The notes below the pieces were generated by a model, which was not told the DNA's origin, made no database searches, and was given only the letters and a program-made list of their open reading frames with translations. Shown one piece after another: positions 1 to 7,821 of a stretch of 51,205 bases of DNA. The DNA is from Lachnospiraceae bacterium (GTDB lineage Bacteria; Bacillota; Clostridia; Lachnospirales; Lachnospiraceae): assembly GCA_024687745.1 (NCBI GenBank), contig JAILEM010000025.1, positions 1 to 51,205 of the forward strand. Reading direction: 5' to 3'. The first letter of the stretch is position 1; each line of letters starts with the position of its first letter. A program made the translations under genes and the position numbers.

Positions 1-1
1 A

Positions 2-304
2 ACAGGAATATTTGAAAAAGCAATGGTATGGCTCTATAGCGTAGACCCGGCTGACAATCTTTTTCCGTCGATTCATTGTCTGTCGAGCTGGATTTGTGTA
101 ATAGCAGTCAGAACTCAGAAACGTATCCGAAAGTCATATAAGATTGTCTCTGTGGTAATGGCTGTTTTGATTTGTATATCTACTCTTACAACAAAACAGC
201 ACGTGATGGTTGATGTAATTGCAGGGGTTTTGCTTGCAGAGTTGAGTTATAAGATCGCGCCTAAGGCATTAGGAATTTCGGAATACTGTTTGCATCAACC
301 CTGA
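2..304 (+). CDS. PAP2-family phosphatase, C-terminal part (5' end outside window)
   Basis: The frame is open to the left edge, so only about the last 100 residues are present. Two PAP2 (type 2 phosphatidic acid phosphatase) hallmarks are visible: FPSIHCLSSW, matching the P-S-x-H motif, and TTKQHVMVDVIAG, matching the third motif with catalytic-type His and Asp (H-x3-D). Two hydrophobic segments surround them. Family members are integral membrane enzymes that remove phosphate from lipid or isoprenoid phosphates; the substrate cannot be read from this fragment. It ends about 300 bases before the next convincing gene. The first ATG in frame, at 23, is internal and not the real start. The family call is firm; the function is only general. 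Confidence 0.75.
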   Translation, partial: TGIFEKAMVWLYSVDPADNLFPSIHCLSSWICVIAVRTQKRIRKSYKIVSVVMAVLICISTLTTKQHVMVDVIAGVLLAELSYKIAPKALGISEYCLHQP

Positions 305-405
305 GCTTTCTGTCGTAAGCAGCAGGTAAAATACAAGATGCAGATCAAAAGACTACAGAGCTTTCGATACATATGATACACTGAACATGTAAAGGAGGCA
401 GATGC

Positions 406-522
406 TTGAAAACACAGATTTTAAACGGTAGTCAAAGGAGAAACCGGAATACTGCAAAAGTAATCTATAATCTTAATTATAAGAATAAAGCCAAATTGGG
501 AGATAAACTTAGTTATACATGA
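406..522 (+). CDS. possible 38-aa basic peptide (doubtful)
   Basis: The 301 bases between the PAP2 gene and the transporter hold no convincing gene. The best candidate is a TTG-started 38-codon frame behind a good ribosome binding site (AAAGGAGG at 391-398). It would encode a Lys/Asn/Arg-rich peptide with no recognisable motif. A 9-codon ATG frame at 402 shares the same ribosome binding site, so this could equally be a leader or a gene remnant. No hydrophobic segment or terminator stands out. Confidence 0.15.
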   Translation: MKTQILNGSQRRNRNTAKVIYNLNYKNKAKLGDKLSYT

Positions 523-605
523 GTGAGCAACATCGAGGTAATGGTAAAGCAAAAACTGAAAGGTTTTGTTTATGAAAAGGGGATAAGGATCAGGGAGGAC
601 GAAAG

Positions 606-2237
606 GTGAGTAAAGCAAAACGGATAGTAGTAATATTTATTGCTTTTTTTATGCTTTTTCCATTGATGACTTCAGCCGTAGGAATTGCGGCGGAAAAAAC
701 CAAAGGGGAAGAAGTGGGGAATGCCGTTTTTTCTGAAGATGAAAGCGAAGCAGGGACAGAGAAGGAAGCTCAAAAGAACATGGCGATTCCCGAATTTCAG
801 ACTTTTGATGAATTAAACGATAAAACTATCTCGATGCTTACCGGAGCTCCTTTTGAGGAGCTGATATCCTCAAAGGTAGATGAAGTAAAGGAATTTACAT
901 ATTTTCAAACCATGCCGGATATGATGCTGGCGATAAAAGCAGGGAAAACAGATGCAGGTTTTATGAATAATGCAGTTGCCGAGCTTGCTGCAAATAAAGA
1001 TACTGAGCTTGCTCTTTTTCCCGAAGGCCTTGGGGAGACCGCTTTTGGGCTGGCCTTTCAAAAGGGCGATGAGAGATGCGTTTTATGGCAGAGGGCTTAT
1101 GAAGATATTCCCATAGAGACAAGGGAAGAATTGTGGAGAAAATGGACCGGTGCAGATGAAAGCATAAAGACTGTGCCTGAGCAGGATTGGCCCGGAGCAA
1201 ACGGAATTGTAAAAGTGGCTGCGTGTGATGCATTAGAGCCCATGAGCTATGTGGGCAAGGATGGAGAACTGTTAGGACTCGACATTGAGACAATACTGCT
1301 TATTGCAAGGAAGATGGATGTGCATGTTGAATTTACTCCCATGGATTTTTCGGCTGTTCTGTCCTCTGTAGGATCGGGTAAGGCTGATATAGGGTGCGGT
1401 TCTATCGTAACAACTGACGAACGAAGGGAAACGATGGACTTTGTAGAATATCAGAAGGCCTTGTATGTGCTGATAGTTCGTTCAGAAAATTCAGAAGGCA
1501 GTGGGAATTCCATTTTCGAGGGAGTGAGGGAAAGCTTTTACAGGACATTTATCAGGGAGGACAGATATAAGCTGTTCATTGAAGGAGTCCTGACTACTCT
1601 TACCATCACATTTTTATCCATTCTCTTTGGTACGGTTTTCGGATTTGTCATTTATATGCTGTGTCGTAAAGGAGGGAGACTGTCTGATCTGTTTTCGCGA
1701 TTTTTTGTATGGCTGATACAGGGCATGCCTGTTGTTGTGCTGCTTATGATACTGTACTATATCATTTTTGCAAAATCGGAAGTGAGCGGGACAGTGGTTG
1801 CGGTGATCGCTTTTACGCTTGTATTTGGTTCCGGTGTTTTTGGAATGCTTAAAATGGGCGTAGGGGCAGTGGACAAAGGTCAGACAGAGGCAGCTCTGGC
1901 ACTTGGTTATGGAAGTACAAACTCATTTTTCAGGATCATCCTGCCGCAGGCGTTACCGCATTTTCTTCCGGTGTATAAGGGCGAGGTGGTATCCCTTATA
2001 AAGGCAACCGCTATAGTCGGCTACATAGCCGTTCAGGATCTGACCAAGATGGGAGACATCGTTAGAGGAAGGACCTACGAGGCTTTTTTTCCTCTCATCG
2101 CTGTTGCTGTTATTTATTTCATATTGGAGAGTCTGCTTACCTTCCTTATAGACTCGATAGAGAAAATGATAAACCCTAAGAGGCGAAAAAGAGAAGATAT
2201 ACTTAAGGGGGTAAAACAGGGGGGTATAGAGAAATGA
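606..2237 (+). CDS. polar amino-acid-type ABC transporter: permuted solute-binding lobes fused to permease
   Basis: 543 aa with a GTG start behind GGGAGGAC. Residues 1-30 form a signal peptide or anchor. Residues about 55-180 resemble the second lobe of an SBP_bac_3 solute-binding protein (a FDELNDKTISMLTG-like segment). Residues about 197-297 resemble the first lobe (LGLDIETILLIARKM, then a TTDERRETMDF-like segment). From about 322 comes the HisM/GlnP-type permease with several membrane helices and an EAA loop (EAALALGYGS near 428). Binding protein and membrane channel of a polar amino acid importer are thus one chain, with the two lobes in swapped order. The stop overlaps the ATPase start (ATGA), so the two are translationally coupled. 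The ligand is probably an amino acid, but its identity is not readable. Confidence 0.85.
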   Translation: MSKAKRIVVIFIAFFMLFPLMTSAVGIAAEKTKGEEVGNAVFSEDESEAGTEKEAQKNMAIPEFQTFDELNDKTISMLTGAPFEELISSKVDEVKEFTYFQTMPDMMLAIKAGKTDAGFMNNAVAELAANKDTELALFPEGLGETAFGLAFQKGDERCVLWQRAYEDIPIETREELWRKWTGADESIKTVPEQDWPGANGIVKVAACDALEPMSYVGKDGELLGLDIETILLIARKMDVHVEFTPMDFSAVLSSVGSGKADIGCGSIVTTDERRETMDFVEYQKALYVLIVRSENSEGSGNSIFEGVRESFYRTFIREDRYKLFIEGVLTTLTITFLSILFGTVFGFVIYMLCRKGGRLSDLFSRFFVWLIQGMPVVVLLMILYYIIFAKSEVSGTVVAVIAFTLVFGSGVFGMLKMGVGAVDKGQTEAALALGYGSTNSFFRIILPQALPHFLPVYKGEVVSLIKATAIVGYIAVQDLTKMGDIVRGRTYEAFFPLIAVAVIYFILESLLTFLIDSIEKMINPKRRKREDILKGVKQGGIEK

Positions 2238-3325
2238 TAGAGATAAGGAATCTGAGAAAAGAATTTGATATAGTCACTCCCCTGAAAGATGTAAGCGTCA
2301 CTGTAAATGACGGTGATGTGATCTCCGTGATCGGACCCTCAGGAACCGGTAAATCCACCTTCATACGATGCATAAACCTGTTGGAGAGGCCGTCGTCAGG
2401 CCGGATCATCGTGGATGGTGAGGAGATAACGCAAAGGGGAACAGATGTAAAAAAACTGAGACAGAAGATGGGTATGGTTTTTCAGTCCTATAACCTTTTC
2501 GGGCATCTGACTGTCATAGAGAACCTCATGCTTGCGCCGATGGATATCCTGCATAAGAGCAAGAGCGAGGCCTACTATAAAGGAAGGGAGCTTTTAAGGC
2601 GGGTAGGTCTTGCCGATAAGGCTCTAAGTTATCCGGATGAGCTTTCGGGTGGTCAGAAGCAGCGAGTTGCGATCGCAAGGACTCTTGCAATGGATCCGGA
2701 AGTTATTTTGCTCGACGAGCCTACAAGTGCACTTGACCCTACGATGGTTTTGGAGGTGCAGGCGGTCATCAGGGATCTGTCAAAAAGCGGTAAGACAATG
2801 ATAATCGTTACACACGAAATGAATTTTGCAAGAGCAATATCAAACAGGATATTTTATATGGATGAGGGTGGAATATATGAGGAAGGAACGCCGGATCAGA
2901 TATTTGACAACCCACAGAAGGAACTTACCAAGAGGTTTGTAAATGGCCTTAAAGTATTTGAGACTGTTATTGACAGCAGAGATTTTGATTTTATAGGATT
3001 TGGTGCCGAACTTGACAGATATATGATTCAAAATGACGTTACTCCTGAGGTTAAATACAGAATACGTCTTGCGATAGAGGAAATCGTGCAGCAGATACTC
3101 ATGCCGGTATATGAACAGCCGTATATAAGGATAAATACAGAGTATTCTCCAAGGGAAGGTGAGTGCCTTATAGATGTAAGATACAGGGGTGACAGGTTTG
3201 ATATACATGACACGGAAAACGTACTGTCTTTATCTATGGTCAACAGCACTGTAAAGGATATGGAATACAGGTATAACGAAGAAGAAGACGAGCCAAACCA
3301 CGTAAGGGTATGGATCAGAAAATGA
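2234..3325 (+). CDS. ABC transporter ATPase of polar amino acid type with C-terminal kinase-ATPase-like extension
   Basis: 363 aa. The first ~240 residues are a complete GlnQ/HisP-type ATPase: Walker A GPSGTGKST (34-42), Q-loop region VFQSYNLFG, signature LSGGQKQ near 137, Walker B VILLDEPTSALD near 157-168, and a switch His in IIVTHEMNF. It powers the permease encoded immediately upstream, with which it overlaps by four bases. Residues about 245-363 are extra compared with the usual ~240-aa family length. They contain an RIRLAIEEIVQQI helix and a later DVRYRGDRFDIHD strand that recall the anti-sigma-factor/GHKL ATPase fold. That extension is my inference and could be regulatory. The stop codon TGA is supplied by the adjoining palindromic repeat. 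Confidence 0.9.
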   Translation: MIEIRNLRKEFDIVTPLKDVSVTVNDGDVISVIGPSGTGKSTFIRCINLLERPSSGRIIVDGEEITQRGTDVKKLRQKMGMVFQSYNLFGHLTVIENLMLAPMDILHKSKSEAYYKGRELLRRVGLADKALSYPDELSGGQKQRVAIARTLAMDPEVILLDEPTSALDPTMVLEVQAVIRDLSKSGKTMIIVTHEMNFARAISNRIFYMDEGGIYEEGTPDQIFDNPQKELTKRFVNGLKVFETVIDSRDFDFIGFGAELDRYMIQNDVTPEVKYRIRLAIEEIVQQILMPVYEQPYIRINTEYSPREGECLIDVRYRGDRFDIHDTENVLSLSMVNSTVKDMEYRYNEEEDEPNHVRVWIRK

Positions 3326-3381
3326 GCCAGGGGGACGGAGTCAGTGGCTCATGAGCTAGGGGGACGGAGTCAGTGGGTCAT
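3322..3381 (+). repeat. two tandem copies of a 31-bp REP-like palindromic repeat
   Basis: Copy A is at 3322-3352 and copy B at 3351-3381, sharing two bases. Each begins ATGAGC, carries the core GGGGGACGGAGTCAGTGG and ends TCAT. Copy A has the outer palindrome ATGAGCC...GGCTCAT. The TGA of copy A is the stop codon of the ABC ATPase gene. Related copies lie at 3631-3661 (opposite orientation) and 5591-5655. They resemble the REP-type palindromes with a GGGGACGG core that I associate with many Clostridia; no transposase is seen nearby. Confidence 0.85.
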
Positions 3382-3410
3382 AATATCTGATATGTTTTTT
3401 GGGGACATAG

Positions 3411-3593
3411 TCAAAAAAGCATCCTGATCACCGGCAAAAACATTAAAAGAACCATGATCGTGATGATCAGTGGTACGGAAAATGCCAGTAAGCAGGAGCC
3501 TTTTCTGGTGTTTTTATCAATCTGTCTAAAGCTTTTAAAAACTGTTATTATTGCAACAGCTATAAACGCTGCAACAACTATTATTCCAATCAT
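3411..3593 (-). CDS. small two-helix membrane protein (hypothetical)
   Basis: 60 aa, almost entirely two hydrophobic helices (residues ~1-18 and ~36-58) separated by a basic loop, KSFRQIDKNTRKG. This makes a real small membrane protein plausible. Against it, no clear ribosome binding site precedes the ATG, and an in-frame TAA just upstream rules out a longer form. The frame sits between inverted copies of the REP-like repeat, so it may be cargo of a small mobile unit. Its stop lies in a short TTTTTTG...CAAAAAA hairpin-like stretch (3395-3418). Function unknown. Confidence 0.4.
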   Translation of the reverse strand: MIGIIVVAAFIAVAIITVFKSFRQIDKNTRKGSCLLAFSVPLIITIMVLLMFLPVIRMLF

Positions 3594-3630
3594 TACGTCA
3601 ATAATCTTTGTTTATCAGAGGATGTGTAAA

Positions 3631-3661
3631 ATGAGCCACCGACTCCGTCCCCCTGGTTCAT
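3631..3661 (-). repeat. REP-like 31-bp palindromic repeat, inverted copy
   Basis: This is the reverse-oriented partner of the copies at 3322-3381, with one changed base in the outer arm (GGTTCAT instead of GGCTCAT on the + strand). Its outer TGA, read on the minus strand, is the stop codon of the DUF1269-like gene. Together with 3322-3381 it brackets a ~250-bp segment, giving a MITE-like layout. Confidence 0.8.
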
Positions 3662-4284
3662 TCTTTCCTGGAGAATTTTGCTTTTAGTCCTTCAAAATCT
3701 GCCGCCAGCTTTGCTCTTTTTTCTTCAATGATCCTTTTATGGTCATCTTTTTTCTCGGCGCGGAGTTTTTCTCTGGCCTGACGTTCCATTTCCTTCTGTA
3801 TCTTATATGCCTCTTCAACCTCTGCGTAAATAATTGCGGCATCATATCTAAGTGTGACTGACTTATAAGCTCTAAGTTCGGCATCTAATCCTGATTCATC
3901 TGCTTCATCGGCAAGTATGATAAGAGCGGTTTCGCCATCCAGGATCTTAGAGGCAACCATTTCAATCATTGAGGCGCTGTCTGCACCATCTTTTGAATCA
4001 AGGATAGCACCTGCAAATGCACCGGTCGAACCGCCAAGAAGGACTCCGATAGGACCACCGAGAATGCCTACAAGAGAGCCAATAAGACCTCCTGTTACCG
4101 TATCATCGGTCGTCTTTATACCGGAACTGAAGCTGTCACATACTGTCAGGGAATTACCGTTCTTTTTGACTAAAGCCATCTCCATGATTGCATAATCTCT
4201 GTTGATCGCTTTTTTGCTCAAAGTTGTGATAGCCTGAAAGCCTTCGCTTTCCACATTAAAAATAGTAGCTACTATATTCTGCAT
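3658..4284 (-). CDS. DUF1269-like membrane-associated protein with glycine-rich hairpin
   Basis: I place the start at the ATG at 4284, behind AAAAAGGAGAAAAAA, giving 208 aa. A longer frame to 4350 lacks a good ribosome binding site and would run into the divergent TetR promoter. Residues 1-60 form an alpha/beta domain. Then comes a glycine-rich hydrophobic hairpin (VTGGLIGSLVGILGG and GVLLGGSTGAFAGAIL) typical of DUF1269 and glycine-zipper membrane proteins, a second alpha/beta part, and a charged Lys/Glu/Arg coiled-coil tail from about 165. The family is uncharacterised. Divergence from the TetR gene suggests it may be that regulator's target. The TGA stop lies in a REP-like repeat. Confidence 0.7.
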   Translation of the reverse strand: MQNIVATIFNVESEGFQAITTLSKKAINRDYAIMEMALVKKNGNSLTVCDSFSSGIKTTDDTVTGGLIGSLVGILGGPIGVLLGGSTGAFAGAILDSKDGADSASMIEMVASKILDGETALIILADEADESGLDAELRAYKSVTLRYDAAIIYAEVEEAYKIQKEMERQAREKLRAEKKDDHKRIIEEKRAKLAADFEGLKAKFSRKE

Positions 4285-4323
4285 TTTTTTCTCCTTTTTA
4301 AGTTTTTTGTTATTTATCAGATA

Positions 4324-4356
4324 TTGACACTTTGATAAAATGTGGTACAATCCACA
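4324..4356 (+). promoter_or_regulatory. sigma-A-type promoter with operator-like palindromes for the TetR gene
   Basis: TTGACA at 4324-4329 and TACAAT at 4346-4351 are spaced by 16 bases. The -10 is the centre of the inverted repeat TGTGG-TACAAT-CCACA (4341-4356). A second, 10-base inverted pair, TTGATAAAAT (4332-4341) and ATTTTATCAA (4389-4398), spans the divergent region. The position is what one expects for an autoregulated TetR gene; binding is inferred. Confidence 0.6.
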
Positions 4357-4458
4357 TAAAAATTAAACATATTGTCTCTTTATGTGTTATTTTATCAATT
4401 ATACAGAATGAGTCAATGAGTTAGACGTTAATGAGACGAAAAAGGGAGATTATGTATC

Positions 4459-4986
4459 GTGACAGAAAGAAAACACAGAGTAGTGGTCGAGATTGAACAG
4501 AGTTTTTTAGATCTTTTGGCTGATAAGGCATTTACGGATATTACAGTTACTGATGTGGTAAAAAAAGCAGGAGTAGCAAGGGCATCCTTTTATCGAAACT
4601 TTGCTTCGACCAGTGATATACTGGATCATATCCTGAATAATATCACAACCGATCTTAGGGATAATGTCCTTCCGGTAGTCATTTCAAATGATGAGAGACA
4701 GTGGAGAGCCTTTCTGTTCAGATATATTTATTTTCTTGATGATCATTATAAAAAGATCATGAGCAGCAAATCCACAAATATATCTATAATTTTATACAGA
4801 ATTGCTGATGTGGCAGGTAACATAGCAAGGTCAATGAAGTTTAAGAATATTAATGAAAAGTACAGTATTTCCGCCAGGATCGGTGCAGCTAACAGTGTTC
4901 TGATGCACTGGTTTGATTCGGGGAAGAAGGAGACGCCGGAGGAGATAGTTGATTATCTGATGAGTTTTATACTGACGATCAACTGA
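4459..4986 (+). CDS. TetR/AcrR-family transcriptional regulator
   Basis: 175 aa with a GTG start behind AAAGGGAGAT. Residues ~8-55 form the TetR helix-turn-helix (FTDITVTDVVKKAGVARASFY followed by RNFASTSDILDHI), a strong family match. The remaining ~120 residues are helical and form the ligand/dimer domain, which in this family is too variable to assign a ligand. It is divergent from the DUF1269-like gene, with a palindrome across its own -10, so autorepression plus control of the divergent gene is likely. A bidirectional terminator follows directly. Confidence 0.88.
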   Translation: MTERKHRVVVEIEQSFLDLLADKAFTDITVTDVVKKAGVARASFYRNFASTSDILDHILNNITTDLRDNVLPVVISNDERQWRAFLFRYIYFLDDHYKKIMSSKSTNISIILYRIADVAGNIARSMKFKNINEKYSISARIGAANSVLMHWFDSGKKETPEEIVDYLMSFILTIN

Positions 4987-5011
4987 AAACGGATTTTCAT
5001 TATTTATATAT

Positions 5012-5054
5012 AAAAAAAGCATGTAATACCTTTGCAGGGATACATGCTTTTTTT
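5012..5054. terminator. bidirectional intrinsic terminator after the TetR gene
   Basis: Perfect 14-bp stem AAAAAAAGCATGTA (5012-5025) / TACATGCTTTTTTT (5041-5054) with a 15-base loop. The terminal A and T tracts can end transcription in either direction. Confidence 0.85.
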
Positions 5055-5198
5055 GAAATGAGTAGAGGTATGTCTTTAAATCCGATACAAGTTTGTGACT
5101 GTTTGTCTCAAATCAAACGGGGAATATTGACTCAGGTCAGGGTGGAGATATCATTTATTAATGAAACAAAATATATTATTACAGTTGAGGGGAAAAAA

Positions 5199-5594
5199 TT
5201 GAAAAAAAGGTTTAACAGCTTTATGAATGGCAGAAACGGTCCCGACGAGCTTGGAACTGCTTCATTTATTACAGGAACCCTTATATATTTTTTTGGCGCA
5301 ATTGTAAAAAAACGATACATTCTTGCAGCCGGAGCTGCGATCTTCTGTTATGGCCTATTCAGAATGCTGTCAGGGAATACTGAGAGCAGATCAAAGGAAA
5401 ACAGAACATTTATTAATTATCTTGAATTATTGCGAAAGTATCTGATGGTGCTCAGGCTGCAGATCAGATTTCGTGATTCATACAGATTCTTAATTTGCAG
5501 GAGATGCGGACAGATAATAAGGATCCCAAAGTGTAAAGGGAGGATAGAGATAATATGTCCCAGGTGTAAAAATATGTTTATAAGGAATATATGA
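5199..5594 (+). CDS. small membrane protein with C-terminal zinc ribbon (hypothetical)
   Basis: I choose the TTG at 5199 (131 aa), which has GAGGGGAA seven bases upstream. The longer ATG frame from 5058 begins right at the T-tract of the preceding terminator with no ribosome binding site. Residues ~18-58 form two membrane helices separated by KKRY. The C-terminus has two CxxC knuckles (CRRCGQ and CPRCKN) about 20 residues apart, a zinc-ribbon layout. Such proteins are common in Lachnospiraceae but unassigned. The TGA stop is the first TGA of the REP-like hairpin, and the histidine kinase gene converges on it. Confidence 0.6.
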   Translation: MKKRFNSFMNGRNGPDELGTASFITGTLIYFFGAIVKKRYILAAGAAIFCYGLFRMLSGNTESRSKENRTFINYLELLRKYLMVLRLQIRFRDSYRFLICRRCGQIIRIPKCKGRIEIICPRCKNMFIRNI

Positions 5595-5655
5595 GCCAGG
5601 GGGACGGAGTCGGTGGGTCATAAAATGAGCCACCGACTCCGTCCCCCTGGCTCAT
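5591..5655. repeat. REP-like inverted repeat forming a 31-bp hairpin
   Basis: Left arm 5591-5621 and right arm 5625-5655 are complementary at 30 of 31 positions with a 3-base AAA loop. The core is GGGGGACGGAGTCGGTGG. The TGA at the outer end of each arm is the stop codon of a gene: the zinc-ribbon protein on the + strand and the histidine kinase on the - strand. There is no T tract, but the stem is long enough to act as an RNA-end barrier. Confidence 0.9.
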
Positions 5656-7589
5656 TTAATTTTTTCTTTGGGGAGATGGAGATTTACGATTCGAAGGAGC
5701 TCCTTTAATTCTATGGGCTTGCTGACATAATCGGTAAAGCCCTGACTGATATATTCCTCACGCATTCCGCTTAGCGCGTTTGCAGTCATCATGATAATGG
5801 GAGTTTCCCTATTAAGGTTATCCGTATCCTTAAGAGATAGCTTTAAGGTTTCGATCCCGTCGATCCCCGGCATCATATGATCCATAAAGATCATATCATA
5901 TTTTTCCGTTCTCATTTTCCCAAGCGCCTCTTCTCCGCTTTTGGCAGTTTCGATAGTTCCCTCAAGTCCGTCGAGGAAACGCTTGGCCACAACGAGATTC
6001 AAACGGTTGTCATCTACTACAAGGAAGCGGGCATCCGGGGTGATGAAGGTGAAAAGCTCACTGTGTTTTAAGCTGTTTTTAATTGAACTCTCCCCCTTAT
6101 AATCCCTGTCTATCCGTTGAGGTATCGAGACGGTAAAAGCAGATCCTTTGCCGTATTCACTGGTAACACTTACATCGCCGTTCATAAGAGCGGCCATTCT
6201 TTGAACGATTGAAAGACCGAGACCTGTACCCTCGATCTTGTGATTATGTTCTTCATCTATCCTTTGAAAAGCATCAAACACATGGGGCAGATCCTCCTTT
6301 CGAATTCCGATACCCGTATCTTTTACACAGAAAATAAGTGTTAGAGAATCCGGATCTTTATTGCCCATTGTGATATCAAGCTCTACTTCTCCAAAATCCG
6401 TATATTTGACGGCATTACCCAGGAGGTTGATCACTATCTGTCTGATGCGCAATTCATCACCGATCAGATGATCCGGGATGGATGAGTCGATTTTCTGTAT
6501 ATATGAGAGTCCTTTTTGCTCGGCGCGTATCCGCATCATTGTTTCTATATTATCTGTCAGTGTGTGAAGATTATATGGTGCAGGAGAGATCTCCATCTTT
6601 CCGGACTCTATTTTGGTCAGGTCCAGGATATCATTAATTACTGAAAGAAGTACCTCTCCCGCTTCCTTAATATTAAAGGCATATTCCCTTATATGATCTA
6701 TCAGGGAGGGGTTTGGCTTATTATTTTCCTCGGTCTCAAGAAGGATCAGCTCATCCATTCCAAGTACCGCATTAAGGGGAGTTCTTATTTCATGAGACAT
6801 GTTAGCAAGAAAATCGCTTTTGGCATGGTTTGCCTTGATGGCATCCTGCTCGGCTATCCTGAGTTTTTCTATGTTCCAAAGCAGCTGATGGTAGTCAGAG
6901 GTTTCGATTGAAAAATAAAGGACAAAAATACCGATGGAACCAAAGGGCAGGGACAGAAGCAGGATCCCGTTTGTGGCTGCCTGGATGATTATTCCGAAAA
7001 GAGTTACAAAAGAAGCAACGGAGAGCGAAACACGCTCTCTGACTCCGAGATTTCTGATACTTAGGATGAGCATCAGAATACAGCTTGACATATAGTAAAC
7101 GGGCGTTGAAAAAACAATGGGGACAAAAAGCGGACCATGCATATATATGCCCTCCGGTGTGAACCACAGGACAAATTTAAAGAAAAGGTTAAGAATCATT
7201 AATATAATATATGTGGTAAACAGGATATTACCGATAAAGGAGATCACTTTTACCTTTCCCTTGGTATCAATATATTCCATAAGATAGATCGAAAAAGTCC
7301 TTGATGCCATTACGCAAAGAACTGAATCCATGGTTCTAAGTATCAGACACACGGGGATCGGCGTTCCAAGCTCCGGAAAAGCAAATATATAGGTCAGCAC
7401 GCTTACAATAAGAGCTAAAAGCATGTTGAGCTCAAGATTGCGAAAAAGGGTATATGATCTGATCTTGTTGCGATCCGGGTCATAGAAAGAGATCAGATAC
7501 AGAACAGAAAGGTATCCGAACGATGCTATCTCAAAGTAGGTTTTGGGAGGGATTGAATAATTTTCAAACAATCTGATCATACCTCGCAA
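5652..7589 (-). CDS. hybrid sensor histidine kinase with C-terminal receiver domain
   Basis: 645 aa. Residues 1-~235 hold about seven hydrophobic helices, a membrane sensor. HisKA follows with the phospho-acceptor His266 in MSHEIRTPLN, then HATPase_c with N-box INLLGNAVKYT near 395, G1 box DTGIGI and G2 box GTGLGLSI, then a receiver domain with phospho-acceptor Asp570 in FMDHMMPG and a conserved Lys in YVSKPIEL. Autophosphorylation followed by internal phosphotransfer is expected; the partner and signal are unknown. The start is uncertain: TTG at 7589 or ATG at 7580, neither with a good ribosome binding site. The TGA stop lies in the REP-like hairpin. Confidence 0.92.
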   Translation of the reverse strand: MRGMIRLFENYSIPPKTYFEIASFGYLSVLYLISFYDPDRNKIRSYTLFRNLELNMLLALIVSVLTYIFAFPELGTPIPVCLILRTMDSVLCVMASRTFSIYLMEYIDTKGKVKVISFIGNILFTTYIILMILNLFFKFVLWFTPEGIYMHGPLFVPIVFSTPVYYMSSCILMLILSIRNLGVRERVSLSVASFVTLFGIIIQAATNGILLLSLPFGSIGIFVLYFSIETSDYHQLLWNIEKLRIAEQDAIKANHAKSDFLANMSHEIRTPLNAVLGMDELILLETEENNKPNPSLIDHIREYAFNIKEAGEVLLSVINDILDLTKIESGKMEISPAPYNLHTLTDNIETMMRIRAEQKGLSYIQKIDSSIPDHLIGDELRIRQIVINLLGNAVKYTDFGEVELDITMGNKDPDSLTLIFCVKDTGIGIRKEDLPHVFDAFQRIDEEHNHKIEGTGLGLSIVQRMAALMNGDVSVTSEYGKGSAFTVSIPQRIDRDYKGESSIKNSLKHSELFTFITPDARFLVVDDNRLNLVVAKRFLDGLEGTIETAKSGEEALGKMRTEKYDMIFMDHMMPGIDGIETLKLSLKDTDNLNRETPIIMMTANALSGMREEYISQGFTDYVSKPIELKELLRIVNLHLPKEKIK

Positions 7590-7735
7590 TAAGTTTATAG
7601 AAATATTATATGATATTTTTCATGATAATTCGAGGAGAAATTCAGATATTAGGTTGTCCTGACGAAGTCTTACACAAGAGGACAGATCATATCTTTGCCG
7701 GGTAATCTGAAATAGACATTTATGAAAAACCGATA

Positions 7736-7764
7736 TTGAGACAATTATCATCTGAATATATAAT
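7736..7764 (+). promoter_or_regulatory. promoter for the MmcQ-MGMT fusion gene
   Basis: TTGAGA (7736-7741), a 17-base spacer and a perfect TATAAT (7759-7764), 57 bases before the ATG. The rest of the 232-base divergent spacer shows no other clear element. Confidence 0.6.
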
Positions 7765-7821
7765 ATTTACAGTAATTTAAGAGGATCTATAAAAATAAAG
7801 ATCATAGTGAGGTGTTAGGAT

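Noticed and set aside
961-1293. Minus-strand frames inside the ABC permease gene and similar shadows elsewhere
   Set aside because: They are antisense to well-supported genes, with low-complexity or unrecognisable products and no start signals.
5058-5198. Longer ATG start for the zinc-ribbon membrane protein
   Set aside because: It begins at the T tract of the preceding terminator and has no ribosome binding site; the TTG at 5199 has a good one.
3322-5655. Repeat copies as a CRISPR array
   Set aside because: There are only a few copies in both orientations, no regular spacers and no cas genes.
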